A stretch of 64,000 nt of DNA from an uncultured Lachnospira sp. (GCA_910587485.1 CAJUKN010000004.1:1-64000), one strand, 5' to 3'; positions 17,181 to 26,410 are shown, counted from the stretch's first letter. Numbers and translations: made by a program. The notes: generated by a model from the letters alone, not told the origin.

Positions 17181-17359
17181 TATATCCCAGCAATGCCGTT
17201 CCCATCTTTTCCGACTCCTAGCAATGCTAGGTGGGTTACCGCAATCATACCGCTGCCTTCCACTGACAAAGGAGGCCTGACATTGGCATGACAATATAGG
17301 AGTCCCTTCGAAATAATGTAGGATCAAAATATGATAGGCTCTCGTACACTCCAGGATAT
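17181..17359 (-). ncRNA. ssrS: Probable 6S RNA
   Basis: The gap between the SpoIID-domain gene and pckA is 516 bases with no credible gene. On the minus strand a G+C-richer, about 180-nt segment has complementary ends (ATATCC near 17359 with GGATAT near 17182) that form a closing stem, conserved-looking CGGTAACCCACC and GGCAGCGGTATGATTG segments, and paired side stems around a long, partly open centre. The length, closing stem and following terminators match the architecture of 6S RNA, which binds the sigma-A holoenzyme and mimics an open promoter. A possible extended -10 (TGTGATATT) lies at 17362-17370. The family call rests on recall of Firmicute 6S features, not on a covariance search. Confidence 0.7.
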
Positions 17360-17496
17360 TTAATATCACAAACAATAAAGTACTATTATTTTTTATTAAA
17401 TATATTATAGTACGTTATTGTTGTATACACAATATATAATATGCTTATTTTTATAATTTATTCTGTAAGAATTATCCGTTTTTAATAAGCAATTTT

Positions 17497-19221
17497 TTAT
17501 AAAGTTCCAGCTTCTTCTACCAACTTCTTAAGTGCTGCTAAAGCTTCGTCAGGAAGTTTATCATAACCTTCCTTCTTTGTTGCAAAATCTTCAACTGCCT
17601 TTACTCTTGTCTGCATAGAAGCCTTTAACTGAGCAACATAATCCGCATCTTTGAGGTCTGGTGTAAAATCACCAGTCTTGCCTGACCAGTCGTTCATAAT
17701 TTCTATATCTTCAAATGGTCCCCACTTCTCAAATGTAGCCTTTCCTTCAACAATTGTCTCAAGAATGCCAAGTGTATCTTCCTTTTGAACCTTATGTCCC
17801 ATGAAATCACCTGTGTTAACAATATAACATGCTACATTCTTCTCCTCAACTAACTTCTTGAACTTCTCATAATCATTTACTAATGGATATGTTCTAAATG
17901 GGTTTGCATAAGGTACAATACGAATTGCATTAAGGTCTGTACCAGCAGCAACTCTCTCTGCTGTAGATGTCTTTGTAGCAAGTGTTGCACCCATTACAGA
18001 AGCAAGTGCTGAACCTGAAAGCTTAACGATTGGTGGCAATGTAGGGTCTTTCATAATCCAGAAAATTGCATTAACTGGAGCATCAATCTTATCAACTCGG
18101 TTTGGTGACCAAAGCTTAGACTTGATAGCACGTCCATTACCATTACGGATATCTTCTGTCACAAGCTGAATCTTTCCATTTTCATCTAATGTAGCAGAAC
18201 AGTTCTGTGCTGTAAGAAGATACTCATTATCAGGGCAGCCTGTAGGATAATCTGCTGTCTTATCAAAATAAGTAGGCTCAAGAGCAATCGATGCACATGT
18301 ATCTGTATTGATAATAAATGCATCGTCATGCAATACCTTAATACCGCCAAACTGGTCATATTTTCCATCATGCTTTGCATGTGTAAGTGTAGACTTACCA
18401 GAACCAGAAAGACCATATACAGAAGCAACAAACTTCTTATCTCCCTCAAGAGAGTATTCTTTTTGTCCACCATGACATGAAGCATAGCCATTTCTGTTTG
18501 CCAAAGCCCAAGCCATTGTAAGTGTACCCTTCTTATGTTCACCAAAATATCTCATACCAAGAATAGCAGCGCAGTTTTGGTTGGTATCAAAATAGCACAG
18601 TGTCAATGGGTCGCTCAAACAACTGTAATCTACATCTGGAGCATCATGTGGTGTCCACTGTGGGTCTGATAAAATATAGATGTCTGGCTCGTTACCATCA
18701 CCAATTGGCTTAGAATTTTTATACATCTTAACATATTCATCAGACATATATTGGAAGTTTAACATCCAGTTGTAAAGTATATTTTCTTCTCCTTCTGGAA
18801 TAAGAAGATGTGCTTTTACCATAAATTCTGGGTCAAGTCCAATAAAACATTCTGCATGATACATGGTCTTCCAACGTGTCTCATATACAGCATCCATAAC
18901 AACTTTATCCAATTTAGCATCATCAACACCCGGCTCACCTTTAATACGACGAGCTGCTGCATAACGACCTGTTACAGCACCATCATTAAACAACAATACT
19001 TTCGCATCTTTTTCCAATCCAAAAAGTTCACCATTCTTAACAGGCATATCTGTAACGATTGTACCTGGAGAATTTTTAGCTAATTCATATGCTTCCTTCA
19101 ATGTGTTTACTTTAACAACATTGTTACCATAATATGCAGCCTCAATAATTGAACGTGTCTTAGAAAAACCAACTTTGCCAGTGCCTATTTCATTCAGCGG
19201 ATAATATGCTTTTGTTGACAT
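17497..19221 (-). CDS. pckA: Phosphoenolpyruvate carboxykinase (ATP)
   Basis: A cytosolic enzyme interconverting oxaloacetate and PEP with ATP/ADP; in anaerobes of this kind it often runs toward oxaloacetate for anaplerosis or succinate formation. The 574-residue sequence has the kinase-1a loop GLSGSGKST at 270-278, the kinase-2 motif LHDDAF at 297-302, metal-site residues in NRNGYASCHGGQKEYS, and the ATP-type GNGRAIKSKLWSP. It is slightly longer than the E. coli enzyme (540). AAGGAGG precedes the ATG at 19221, and a good sigma-A promoter lies directly upstream. Its codon choice is visibly more GC-ended than its neighbours, as expected for a highly expressed gene. Confidence 0.96.
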   Translation of the reverse strand: MSTKAYYPLNEIGTGKVGFSKTRSIIEAAYYGNNVVKVNTLKEAYELAKNSPGTIVTDMPVKNGELFGLEKDAKVLLFNDGAVTGRYAAARRIKGEPGVDDAKLDKVVMDAVYETRWKTMYHAECFIGLDPEFMVKAHLLIPEGEENILYNWMLNFQYMSDEYVKMYKNSKPIGDGNEPDIYILSDPQWTPHDAPDVDYSCLSDPLTLCYFDTNQNCAAILGMRYFGEHKKGTLTMAWALANRNGYASCHGGQKEYSLEGDKKFVASVYGLSGSGKSTLTHAKHDGKYDQFGGIKVLHDDAFIINTDTCASIALEPTYFDKTADYPTGCPDNEYLLTAQNCSATLDENGKIQLVTEDIRNGNGRAIKSKLWSPNRVDKIDAPVNAIFWIMKDPTLPPIVKLSGSALASVMGATLATKTSTAERVAAGTDLNAIRIVPYANPFRTYPLVNDYEKFKKLVEEKNVACYIVNTGDFMGHKVQKEDTLGILETIVEGKATFEKWGPFEDIEIMNDWSGKTGDFTPDLKDADYVAQLKASMQTRVKAVEDFATKKEGYDKLPDEALAALKKLVEEAGTL

Positions 19222-19254
19222 TATATGTCCTCCTTTATCTCAATATTCTTTATA

Positions 19255-19283
19255 ATTATTACACTTTGTCTAATAAATGTCAA
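19255..19283 (-). promoter_or_regulatory. Sigma-A promoter of pckA
   Basis: On the minus strand TTGACA (19283-19278), a 17-base spacer and AATAAT (19260-19255, five of six) precede pckA. The -35 overlaps the stop codon of the upstream transglutaminase gene, so pckA is transcribed independently of that operon. Confidence 0.75.
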
Positions 19284-21478
19284 TATAAATGCCAAATATA
19301 TCTAAACAGGATTTTTCTTATTCTGCTCTGTTTGCTATAACAGCCATCACGGATTTTACGAATAGCCTCCACTGTATTTTTCATTTCCACTTTGCCAATA
19401 TTTCCATGTCCAAATGATACTTTTTCTATGGCATACATCACATACTCAATATGTGCCTCTTTAAAAAAGTCATCATATTTCATACATTCTTGTGCTAAGG
19501 CGGCACAAGTCATATCTTTTGTGCGATGAATTTTAAGAAATCGACAAATCTTTTCTACATACTGATATGACTTAATCACTTGGCACTCATCATCTTTTGG
19601 TGTATTGTTTTCATTTACCCTAAATAAACTGCGTTGTTTTATCTCCAAATATTTGGCAGGAATAAAAAAGCAAATGGCAATTATACATAAGAACAAACTA
19701 CACAACAATAGATAAAATAAAAAACGCAAAAGCTGTCTTCCAATAATAGGCAAAACAACTGAAAAATCAATTCGTTTTGTGTAATTGTGTTTCATATACT
19801 CCTCAATTGTATCATATTGAGGCGGCTCATACGTATATTCCAAATCCGATTGTGTATCTTCTTCTAAAATAGGCGGCAACAGTTCCTCTTGTTCTTCTAC
19901 TTCAACTGCCCCCTCCTCCATAACAGTATTTGAGGTATAACTTGGTGTAAATTCAAGCGGTATCCATCCATACCCATCCATATAAATCTCTGTCCATGCG
20001 TGAGCGCTGCTATCCAATACAGGAATTGTATATAAATTATACTTATTTTCTACTTTAAAATTAATATTTTCACGAATATCCGTATATTCCTTAACTTCTT
20101 CTGCCACCGAAAGATTGGACTGAATATGATAGCCTTCCACATATCTTGCAGGAATGCCAGCATTTCGCATAATAATCGTAGCTGCACTAGCAAAATGTGT
20201 ACAATACCCTTGTATGTCGTAAGTCAAAAATTTCTCAACAAAATCTTCATTTTCTTTTAAAGCATTTGTTTTCAAACTGTAATTAAAGTTTTCTTCAAAA
20301 TAAGACTTTAAATGGTTAGCAAATGCTAATTTATCTGCTGCACTGTGAATATTTCCATAAAATTCTGGAATGGAAACTCTTGCAGAAGCAATATACATAC
20401 TATAATCAATCGTCTGATTTGTATAATTGCTATAAGCAAATTCTCTATATTGTTTTTCCCAATCAATATATTGATTCAGCTTTACATTGTTTCCATTATA
20501 GTCTGCAATAAGCGATGTTATCGTATCATAATCAATATCCTTTTCATAATATTGTTTTCCAGCAATTTTCCCCTTACTGCAATCTAAGGGATAACTGTCT
20601 GGCGCGCTTTTATTGCTTACTGAATATCCATTGCCATATGGCATATACCAATAATTTTTATCTGTTCTTGATTCTAAATTAACATAATATTCTCGATTCC
20701 CCACCTTGCTAAAATAATTTTTAAAATCACCATACATATACGTTACAAGGTCTTTATCTTGTTCAATAATTGTATATAAGTTTGCTTGTTGGTTATATAT
20801 ATCAATATTATAAATGCTTCCATCAAATATCTTTCTACTATTTGTATATATTTCATCTGACAATTTGTCCCAGTTATTTTGATTATAGACCGCTCCAACA
20901 AAACTGCGCAGATAAATATCTCCTGTATATCCTGTAGTAAATGTCATCATTTTTACATGTTGAAACTCAATTGCATCATATTTTCCCAAAATTCCGCCAT
21001 TGATACCGCCTGCTGCAATTAAGGGTTCTTCTTTTTTTGTCTCTTTATCTTCTCCAAACCGATTGATTAATTGAATAATAAATCCACCGCTGTTGTCATA
21101 TTCTTTTGAAGGTACGATAAACTCCGCCAATATAAAAAGTACTCCTGCTGCTATTGCCACTCCCGTTGGATAAATAAGATGTTTACTAATTTCTTCTGTA
21201 TTTTTATATAGACTTGAACACACAATACTAATAAAAACAAATAGTATAGAAACAGAAGAAGGCATCCTATTTAATAATAAAGTAACAATAATTGGCACTA
21301 GCAAAAAAATATAGGCAATGTTTTTTCCTTTAAAATATAAATATAGATATACTATATTTAAAATTGCTAATACATATACTATCAATAAATTAGGTTCTAA
21401 TGAGTTTTCATACTGTATCCCAAAATTCATATGATTAACTAGTCCATAAAAGCTAAATTGTAAAAAAGACTTTAACAT
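19280..21478 (-). CDS. Transglutaminase-domain membrane protein (TgpA-like), main part after a frameshift
   Basis: A 732-residue ORF. Several N-terminal membrane helices (about residues 25-120) lead to a long external part with a transglutaminase-like core: catalytic Cys426 in GYCTHFASAA, His493 in SSAHAWTEIYMDGYGW and an acidic third residue near Glu509 in PLEFTPS. One more membrane helix near residue 590 precedes a C-terminal cytoplasmic DUF4129-like region. This is the TgpA/YebA layout that accompanies moxR and DUF58 genes. The real N-terminus is probably encoded by the ORF at 21508-21714 in another frame: an extra A in an A7 run near 21542 would join them into about 811 residues. It could be a sequencing error, slippage site or true pseudogene. 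Confidence 0.85.
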   Translation of the reverse strand: MLKSFLQFSFYGLVNHMNFGIQYENSLEPNLLIVYVLAILNIVYLYLYFKGKNIAYIFLLVPIIVTLLLNRMPSSVSILFVFISIVCSSLYKNTEEISKHLIYPTGVAIAAGVLFILAEFIVPSKEYDNSGGFIIQLINRFGEDKETKKEEPLIAAGGINGGILGKYDAIEFQHVKMMTFTTGYTGDIYLRSFVGAVYNQNNWDKLSDEIYTNSRKIFDGSIYNIDIYNQQANLYTIIEQDKDLVTYMYGDFKNYFSKVGNREYYVNLESRTDKNYWYMPYGNGYSVSNKSAPDSYPLDCSKGKIAGKQYYEKDIDYDTITSLIADYNGNNVKLNQYIDWEKQYREFAYSNYTNQTIDYSMYIASARVSIPEFYGNIHSAADKLAFANHLKSYFEENFNYSLKTNALKENEDFVEKFLTYDIQGYCTHFASAATIIMRNAGIPARYVEGYHIQSNLSVAEEVKEYTDIRENINFKVENKYNLYTIPVLDSSAHAWTEIYMDGYGWIPLEFTPSYTSNTVMEEGAVEVEEQEELLPPILEEDTQSDLEYTYEPPQYDTIEEYMKHNYTKRIDFSVVLPIIGRQLLRFLFYLLLCSLFLCIIAICFFIPAKYLEIKQRSLFRVNENNTPKDDECQVIKSYQYVEKICRFLKIHRTKDMTCAALAQECMKYDDFFKEAHIEYVMYAIEKVSFGHGNIGKVEMKNTVEAIRKIRDGCYSKQSRIRKILFRYIWHLY

Positions 21479-21507
21479 TAATCCTGCAATAAGACAAATT
21501 ACTATTG

Positions 21508-21714
21508 CTATAATTGTAAAAAGTTTATATGTTTTTTTGAAAAATAAATATCAACTAAATAAGCTATCAAACAAAAAACTGCAAGCACAAGGATATACAT
21601 GCCATTAAACAATTCAAGCTCAAACGCAGATAAAAACAATTCAGCCATGCCATACAAGCCCATTAAAATGAATATATAATTTATTACTCTGTTAAAAAAA
21701 ATATATTTTTTCAT
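21508..21714 (-). CDS. N-terminal fragment of the TgpA-like protein, split by frameshift
   Basis: A 68-residue ORF with an AGGAG ribosome-binding site at the expected place, encoding two membrane helices and ending in SKKHINFLQL. At TCA AAA AAA CAT a -1 shift (or one more A) turns the tail into SKKTYKLFTIIAIVICLIAG, which continues directly into the start of the 19280-21478 ORF as a further membrane helix. It is therefore the 5' part of the same gene and not a separate protein, unless slippage is programmed. Confidence 0.75.
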   Translation of the reverse strand: MKKYIFFNRVINYIFILMGLYGMAELFLSAFELELFNGMYILVLAVFCLIAYLVDIYFSKKHINFLQL

Positions 21715-21786
21715 GTTACTCCTACTTGCATTGTTCTACTTATTTATTCTTATTGTAAACAAAGCTATTATTTATAAATAGCATTT

Positions 21787-22956
21787 CTACATTGATGTTA
21801 CTGACAATCCATATGATATATCATTGCAGTCAATATAAAATATAGTAGCATTATTAAGAGAACAAACATTGCCTGCTTCTTTATCATTTCCAACAATATA
21901 AATTTCTGTTTCATATCCTATATTGTCCAACTCATACAGCATATCTGATTCAACATTGGTCACATAATATATCTTATCAAAAGAAAATGGACTTGATGCT
22001 AATAAGGATGCAGCTGTTAAATTGCTTTCACAAGATTTTTCTTTTATTAAAAGCCGCATGGTTTCTGATAGTTCATCAATATTGAATATTTCCAAAAAAA
22101 TTAAATCATTTTGCTGCATTTTATAAAATGCGAATTGAAAATGCTTTTCTTTCAGACAAGCAATGTTTCCCAGCGCATAAGCCAATTCGTACACCCCATC
22201 TATATAACTTCGTTCCATATCATTATTTGCATTGACAACATCAACAACAATACAATGATTATGATTCACTGGCTGACTTAATTCTTTTACCATCAACGTG
22301 TCTTCTTTCGCTGATAGCTTCCAATGTACACGATTTAGGGAATCCCCATGAATATAATCACGAACATCAAATATTTCAGAAGAATCTTCTCCCTTTCGTG
22401 TCTTAGAATACTCCTTTGCATCGATAATCATGTCATAACTAGTATACATTCCATAGTAATCAGGATTGATTAAAATAGGCATAATATGAAGAACATACTC
22501 TTTTATGCCAGATAACCGAAACTTAAATAATTTCATAGGGTCATATATATATGAATTTGTCATATCAATTGTAAGATAACCACTGTGTGATAACTTACAA
22601 TGAATATCAAAAGGACATCGATTCATTCCTGCAATGGAAATTTCTTGTGTTTTGCTTGTCGTTTCTCTTAAATTATTAAATTGATATACAATAACAATAT
22701 TTAGATTTGCCACAGGTGTTACATATATATTTTCAGCAATGACAGAAAGATTCGTAACGCCACCTCGAATATAGGTGTCTGTTGTCTCTAAAAAGCGCAT
22801 TTTTATTCCATTTTTAGCAATAGATGTATATACTGCCGATAAAATAGGCAAAAATATTAAAACAATATTTATAATATATAAGCTTCTGGCGCCTATAATC
22901 CCATATAAAAGAATACAAACAATACATACTATTATATAAATTATTCGTCTAGCCAT
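21787..22956 (-). CDS. DUF58 domain protein
   Basis: A 389-residue protein with two N-terminal membrane helices (about residues 4-23 and 26-45), a beta-rich stretch, and a DUF58 region whose signature is RKGEDSSEIFDVRDYIHGDSLNRVHWKLSAKEDTLMVKE around residues 189-225. A von Willebrand A-like fold follows. DUF58 proteins are the usual middle gene of moxR-DUF58-transglutaminase clusters, whose shared role (envelope assembly or protein folding outside the membrane) is not settled. It lies 46 bases after the moxR gene and 72 before the TgpA-like gene, all on the minus strand. Confidence 0.9.
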   Translation of the reverse strand: MARRIIYIIVCIVCILLYGIIGARSLYIINIVLIFLPILSAVYTSIAKNGIKMRFLETTDTYIRGGVTNLSVIAENIYVTPVANLNIVIVYQFNNLRETTSKTQEISIAGMNRCPFDIHCKLSHSGYLTIDMTNSYIYDPMKLFKFRLSGIKEYVLHIMPILINPDYYGMYTSYDMIIDAKEYSKTRKGEDSSEIFDVRDYIHGDSLNRVHWKLSAKEDTLMVKELSQPVNHNHCIVVDVVNANNDMERSYIDGVYELAYALGNIACLKEKHFQFAFYKMQQNDLIFLEIFNIDELSETMRLLIKEKSCESNLTAASLLASSPFSFDKIYYVTNVESDMLYELDNIGYETEIYIVGNDKEAGNVCSLNNATIFYIDCNDISYGLSVTSM

Positions 22957-23002
22957 TCTTTCTAATCCTCATTCTAACGACAGCCTCTAAACTCCAATGA
23001 TT

Positions 23003-23956
23003 TTAATGCATCTTCAGTCCCGGCACTGCCACCGCTTTTATAATATCTGCAATAACATCTCTTGTCGTAACTTTATTAACCTTTGCTCTGGCATTCAGTA
23101 CTAAGCGATGATTCATCGTCTCATAAAGAATATCTTGTATATCAGAAGGAACAACATAATCGCGCCCATTAAGGAAAGCACATGCCTTTGCCAAACCTGC
23201 AATGGCAACACTGCCTCTTGGACTGATTCCTAACTGCACCGACTCATGCACTCTTGACTGCTCTACTAACTGCGCAATATATACACAGACTACTTCTTCT
23301 ATATATACCTGCTTGACAGCATTTCTTATTGTGACCAACTCTTCTTTTGATATTACATTTTCTACAGTCTCCATCAAATTAAACCGTTTGCCTTGAATAA
23401 TTTTAACAGCTGCTTCTACTGATGGATATCCAATACTTGTACATATCATAAATCGGTCTAGTTGAGATTCTGGAAGCTTTTGTGTCCCAATAGAGCCTTC
23501 TGGATTTTGTGTTGCTAGGACTATAAATGGCTGTGTAATTTCATGGGTAATGCCATCAACGGATACTTTTCCTTCCTCCATCACTTCAAGAAGTGCCGAC
23601 TGTGTCTTGGGTGATGTTCGGTTAATCTCATCAGCCAAAAACAAATTGCACATAACAGCACCTTCTTTATATTCTAATGCCCCTGTTTTATTGTTATAAA
23701 TCGAAAAACCCGTTATATCAGATGGCATAACATCTGGTGTAAACTGAACTCTTTTCTGCTTTAATCCCATAGCTTTAGCAAACGCATTTGCCATTGTTGT
23801 TTTGCCTACGCCCGGAATATCATCAATAAGAATATGTCCACTGCCTATAATGGTCATTAATATTTTATTAATGACTTCATCTTTGCCAAAAATAACCTTT
23901 TGCACTTCTTTACTGATAGCTTGAACCTGTTTTACATAAATATCTAAATCCTTCAC
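23003..23956 (-). CDS. MoxR family AAA+ ATPase
   Basis: A 317-residue AAA+ ATPase of the MoxR/RavA group, presumed chaperone-like. Walker A GVGKTT is at about residues 49-54, Walker B LFLADEIN at 105-112, sensor 1 in FIVLATQNPEGSIGTQKLPESQLDRF (about 151-175), and the C-terminal lid carries GISPRGSVAIAGLAKA. It is the first gene of the moxR-DUF58-TgpA-like operon. The start ATG at 23956 is preceded by a weak GGGGGAAC element. Its partner substrates are unknown; it may energise assembly of the two membrane proteins encoded downstream. Confidence 0.93.
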   Translation of the reverse strand: MKDLDIYVKQVQAISKEVQKVIFGKDEVINKILMTIIGSGHILIDDIPGVGKTTMANAFAKAMGLKQKRVQFTPDVMPSDITGFSIYNNKTGALEYKEGAVMCNLFLADEINRTSPKTQSALLEVMEEGKVSVDGITHEITQPFIVLATQNPEGSIGTQKLPESQLDRFMICTSIGYPSVEAAVKIIQGKRFNLMETVENVISKEELVTIRNAVKQVYIEEVVCVYIAQLVEQSRVHESVQLGISPRGSVAIAGLAKACAFLNGRDYVVPSDIQDILYETMNHRLVLNARAKVNKVTTRDVIADIIKAVAVPGLKMH

Positions 23957-23992
23957 TGTTCCCCCATTTACTCTATATCTGCTTTTAAGTGA

Positions 23993-24014
23993 GTCAAAGC
24001 GGATATTCGCAATT
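23993..24014. repeat. Half copy of hairpin repeat family A
   Basis: The left arm GTCAAAGCGGATATTCGCAA is identical to the start of the 3739 element, but the right arm and link are missing. It lies 14 bases past the stop of the sigma-like gene and before moxR. Confidence 0.65.
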
Positions 24015-24028
24015 ACCTGATACGCTCT

Positions 24029-24862
24029 TTATTTTTTGTCAATAAACTCCATATTATCCGCAGTAAGATTAATTGCTTCCCTTACATTATCTACACTTAT
24101 TCCTGTTTTTTTAGCAATCTCTTCAACCGTTGGATTTCTTCCCAACTCCTCTTTTAATCGAAATGCCCAATCATTGACAAAATTAACCTTGTAAAGTACC
24201 TTTCCTGCCATTTTGTTTGAACTGCTTTGCTCATCAATCATCATCAATAAAGCGGCTTCAATTTCTTGTTTTATCTCTTCTTCTATTTTGTTTAACACAG
24301 ATAACAAATCATCTGTCAAACCTTCTTTTATCTGCTCTTTCCAATCATAATGATTTAAAAAACGCTTTTCACTCATATAACCCATCATAGCAAGATTTGC
24401 TTCCTGAATTAAATCACTGGACAACACGCCTTTATTTCGATAAGGTTCTATCCATTCTACAATTTTATGAAGCATTGACTCCGATAAAATTTTTAAAGAC
24501 TGCATATCGTTATCTTCCACTATATTAATAAGCAAAAATGCCCTTGTTGTGTCTGATAGCGATTCGATATTTTCCAAATCCTTCATATACATATGGATAT
24601 ACTTTTTATCTTTTTCGTAATCTTGCAGAGAAAGCGTTATCACTTCTTCTTCCTCTTGTTCAAAAATTGTATCACTGTCTGGCGTTTTTACATCAGCAAT
24701 ATAATTATAAATCATATTTAATTGCTGCTCATCTAATGTTAGTCCTTTAAAATGTTGTTCAATATCTTCTTTTGTAATAGGCGAACCTTTCACATCTGCA
24801 TATTCTTTTATTGCATCCAACGCTTCCATAAACATGGTTAATGTATCTTTATTATTTTGCAT
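24029..24862 (-). CDS. Sigma-70-like protein of unknown role
   Basis: A 277-residue protein related to sigma-70 factors but incomplete. A central region (about 100-200) contains VLSSDLIQEANLAMMGYMSEK, resembling region 2 (the L-I-Q-E-G-N core), and the C-terminus has a region 3-like helix-turn-helix, LKEELGRNPTVEEIAKKTGISVDNVREAI. A region 4 with its -35-binding helix is not seen after this. The N-terminal 90 residues are acidic and family-specific. The ATG at 24862 follows AAAGGAA; the longer frame has no such site. It may be a degenerate sigma factor or an RNA-polymerase-binding regulator. No adjacent anti-sigma gene is visible. Confidence 0.68.
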   Translation of the reverse strand: MQNNKDTLTMFMEALDAIKEYADVKGSPITKEDIEQHFKGLTLDEQQLNMIYNYIADVKTPDSDTIFEQEEEEVITLSLQDYEKDKKYIHMYMKDLENIESLSDTTRAFLLINIVEDNDMQSLKILSESMLHKIVEWIEPYRNKGVLSSDLIQEANLAMMGYMSEKRFLNHYDWKEQIKEGLTDDLLSVLNKIEEEIKQEIEAALLMMIDEQSSSNKMAGKVLYKVNFVNDWAFRLKEELGRNPTVEEIAKKTGISVDNVREAINLTADNMEFIDKK

Positions 24863-25003
24863 TTTATTTCTTATTTCCTTTTTTATTTTTCCATTTTGAA
24901 GTTTCATAATACTTAAAATCAAACAACCTTTTTATATAAAAAACTATTAATCACTTAAGTTTGTCTAATTCTTTACTGAATTTTACAGCTTCCTGCAAAA
25001 AAT

Positions 25004-26152
25004 TTATATACGAATAAGCTCATATTGGTCTGTTCCAAGCCCAATCTTTACTGCATGTTCTATACAGCTTTCCCACTCTGTATCTGGGTGTGTCATTGAA
25101 AAATGGTCATGGTTATGATTGTGTTCACCATCACCATGATGTTCACAAGACTTGGTATAATCTTTTATATGTTCACCTAATACACTTTCACCAACAGGCG
25201 GCATTTGATTACATAAATCAACACATGCCTTATCCAATGCAACAGGGTCAAAAGAAGCCAACATACCAACATCTGGTATAATTGGAATATCATTTTCTGC
25301 ATGGCAGTCACAATTTGGCGATACATCACAAATTAACGAAATATGAAAACATGGTCTGTCTTTACACACAGCAAGGCTATATTCTGCCATCTTATAATTT
25401 AAAATTTTGATGGAATCACTAAAGCTTGCTGCTATTGCATCCTTTGGACAGACAGCCAAGCAACGTCCACAGCCAACGCATTTATTATGGTCAATCGTTG
25501 CTTTTCCATTTGTGATAACAGGTGCTTCGTGGGCGCATATCTTATAACAAGAATGACAACCAACACAATCCTTTTCATTGACCGTTGGCTTGCCGTCACA
25601 ATGCTGCTCCATCTTGCCAGCTCTTGAACCACTGCCCATGCCAATATTTTTTAATGCTCCGCCAAATCCAGCCATCTCATGTCCCTTAAAATGTGTAAGT
25701 GAAATAAAGACATCGGCATCCATAATGGTTTGTCCTATTTTTGCCTCTTTAACATATTCCCCATGAATTGGAACCAATGTTTCGCTTGTACCTTTTAACC
25801 CATCAGCAATAATAACATGACATCCTGTTTGAAATGGTGAAAAACCATTAACATATGCGGTGTCCAAATGGTCAATCGCATTTTTTCTGCTGCCAACATA
25901 CAATGTATTGCAATCCGTTAAAAACGGCTTACCACCCAATTCTTTTACATAATCAGCAACCACCTTTGCATAGTTTGGTCTTAAAAAAGCAAGATTACCA
26001 TACTCCCCAAAATGTATCTTAATTGCTGTAAATTTATCTTTAAAATCAATTTCTTCAAATCCTGTAGTTTTCATTAATCGATGTAACTTTTGTAAAAGGT
26101 TTTCACTACCTGTTGTTTTAAATGTTGTAAAATATACTTTTGATTGCTGCAT
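25004..26152 (-). CDS. DUF362 protein with two [4Fe-4S] ferredoxin motifs
   Basis: A 382-residue soluble protein. The N-terminal DUF362 region covers about residues 1-180 (IKIHFGEYGNLAFLRP, FISLTHFKGHEMAGFGGALKNIGMG). It is followed by two classic four-cysteine motifs, C196-C199-C202-C206 and C225-C228-C231-C235, for two [4Fe-4S] clusters, then a region with six more cysteines (CKDRPCFH, CDVSPNCDC). A short His-rich insert lies at about 338-350 (EHHGDGEHNHNHDH), suggestive of metal binding. Reactions of this family are unknown; a redox or metal-handling role fits. AGGAGG precedes the ATG, and a good promoter lies upstream. Confidence 0.88.
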   Translation of the reverse strand: MQQSKVYFTTFKTTGSENLLQKLHRLMKTTGFEEIDFKDKFTAIKIHFGEYGNLAFLRPNYAKVVADYVKELGGKPFLTDCNTLYVGSRKNAIDHLDTAYVNGFSPFQTGCHVIIADGLKGTSETLVPIHGEYVKEAKIGQTIMDADVFISLTHFKGHEMAGFGGALKNIGMGSGSRAGKMEQHCDGKPTVNEKDCVGCHSCYKICAHEAPVITNGKATIDHNKCVGCGRCLAVCPKDAIAASFSDSIKILNYKMAEYSLAVCKDRPCFHISLICDVSPNCDCHAENDIPIIPDVGMLASFDPVALDKACVDLCNQMPPVGESVLGEHIKDYTKSCEHHGDGEHNHNHDHFSMTHPDTEWESCIEHAVKIGLGTDQYELIRI

Positions 26153-26203
26153 TTTAATACCTCCTAATTGATATAATACATAGTACCAAATATTACTATA
26201 TTT

Positions 26204-26232
26204 ATTATAGAAGATTTATACAAATATGTCTA
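26204..26232 (-). promoter_or_regulatory. Promoter of the DUF362 gene
   Basis: On the minus strand TAGACA (26232-26227), a 17-base spacer and a perfect TATAAT (26209-26204) lie about 50 bases before the start codon. Confidence 0.7.
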
Positions 26233-26284
26233 TAAGACAAATACTATTGTCTATATAATAATATTTATCATTGGTCTGAAAAAA

Positions 26285-26337
26285 GTGCAATAAAAAAAGG
26301 ATACCCTGCAAAACATGGTATCCTTTTTTTATTGTAC
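26285..26337. terminator. Bidirectional terminator between the 26410 gene and the DUF362 gene
   Basis: A 20-pair hairpin: the core AAAAAAGGATACC pairs with GGTATCCTTTTTT and is extended outward by GTGCAAT/ATTGTAC. A and T tracts flank both sides, so it can stop transcription from either direction. It lies downstream of the minus-strand gene at 26410. Confidence 0.88.
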
Positions 26338-26345
26338 TTTAATTT

Positions 26346-26410
26346 TTTAACCTTATCAGGGAAGAATTAGACTTGCCTGTTTTAAAAATGCCACGAAGTA
26401 GCAATAAGAT
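26346..26410. repeat. Repeat family E, copy 1
   Basis: It begins AACCTTATCA, contains TTGCCTGTTTTAAAAAT and ends with TAGCAATAAGAT. A second copy is at 27361-27455 in the same orientation. The first 20 bases resemble the reversed right end of family A, so the two families may be related. Confidence 0.6.

Noticed and set aside
17178..17375. 65-residue ORF on the minus strand
   Set aside because: It coincides with the probable 6S RNA and its codons follow the RNA stems; no ribosome-binding site.
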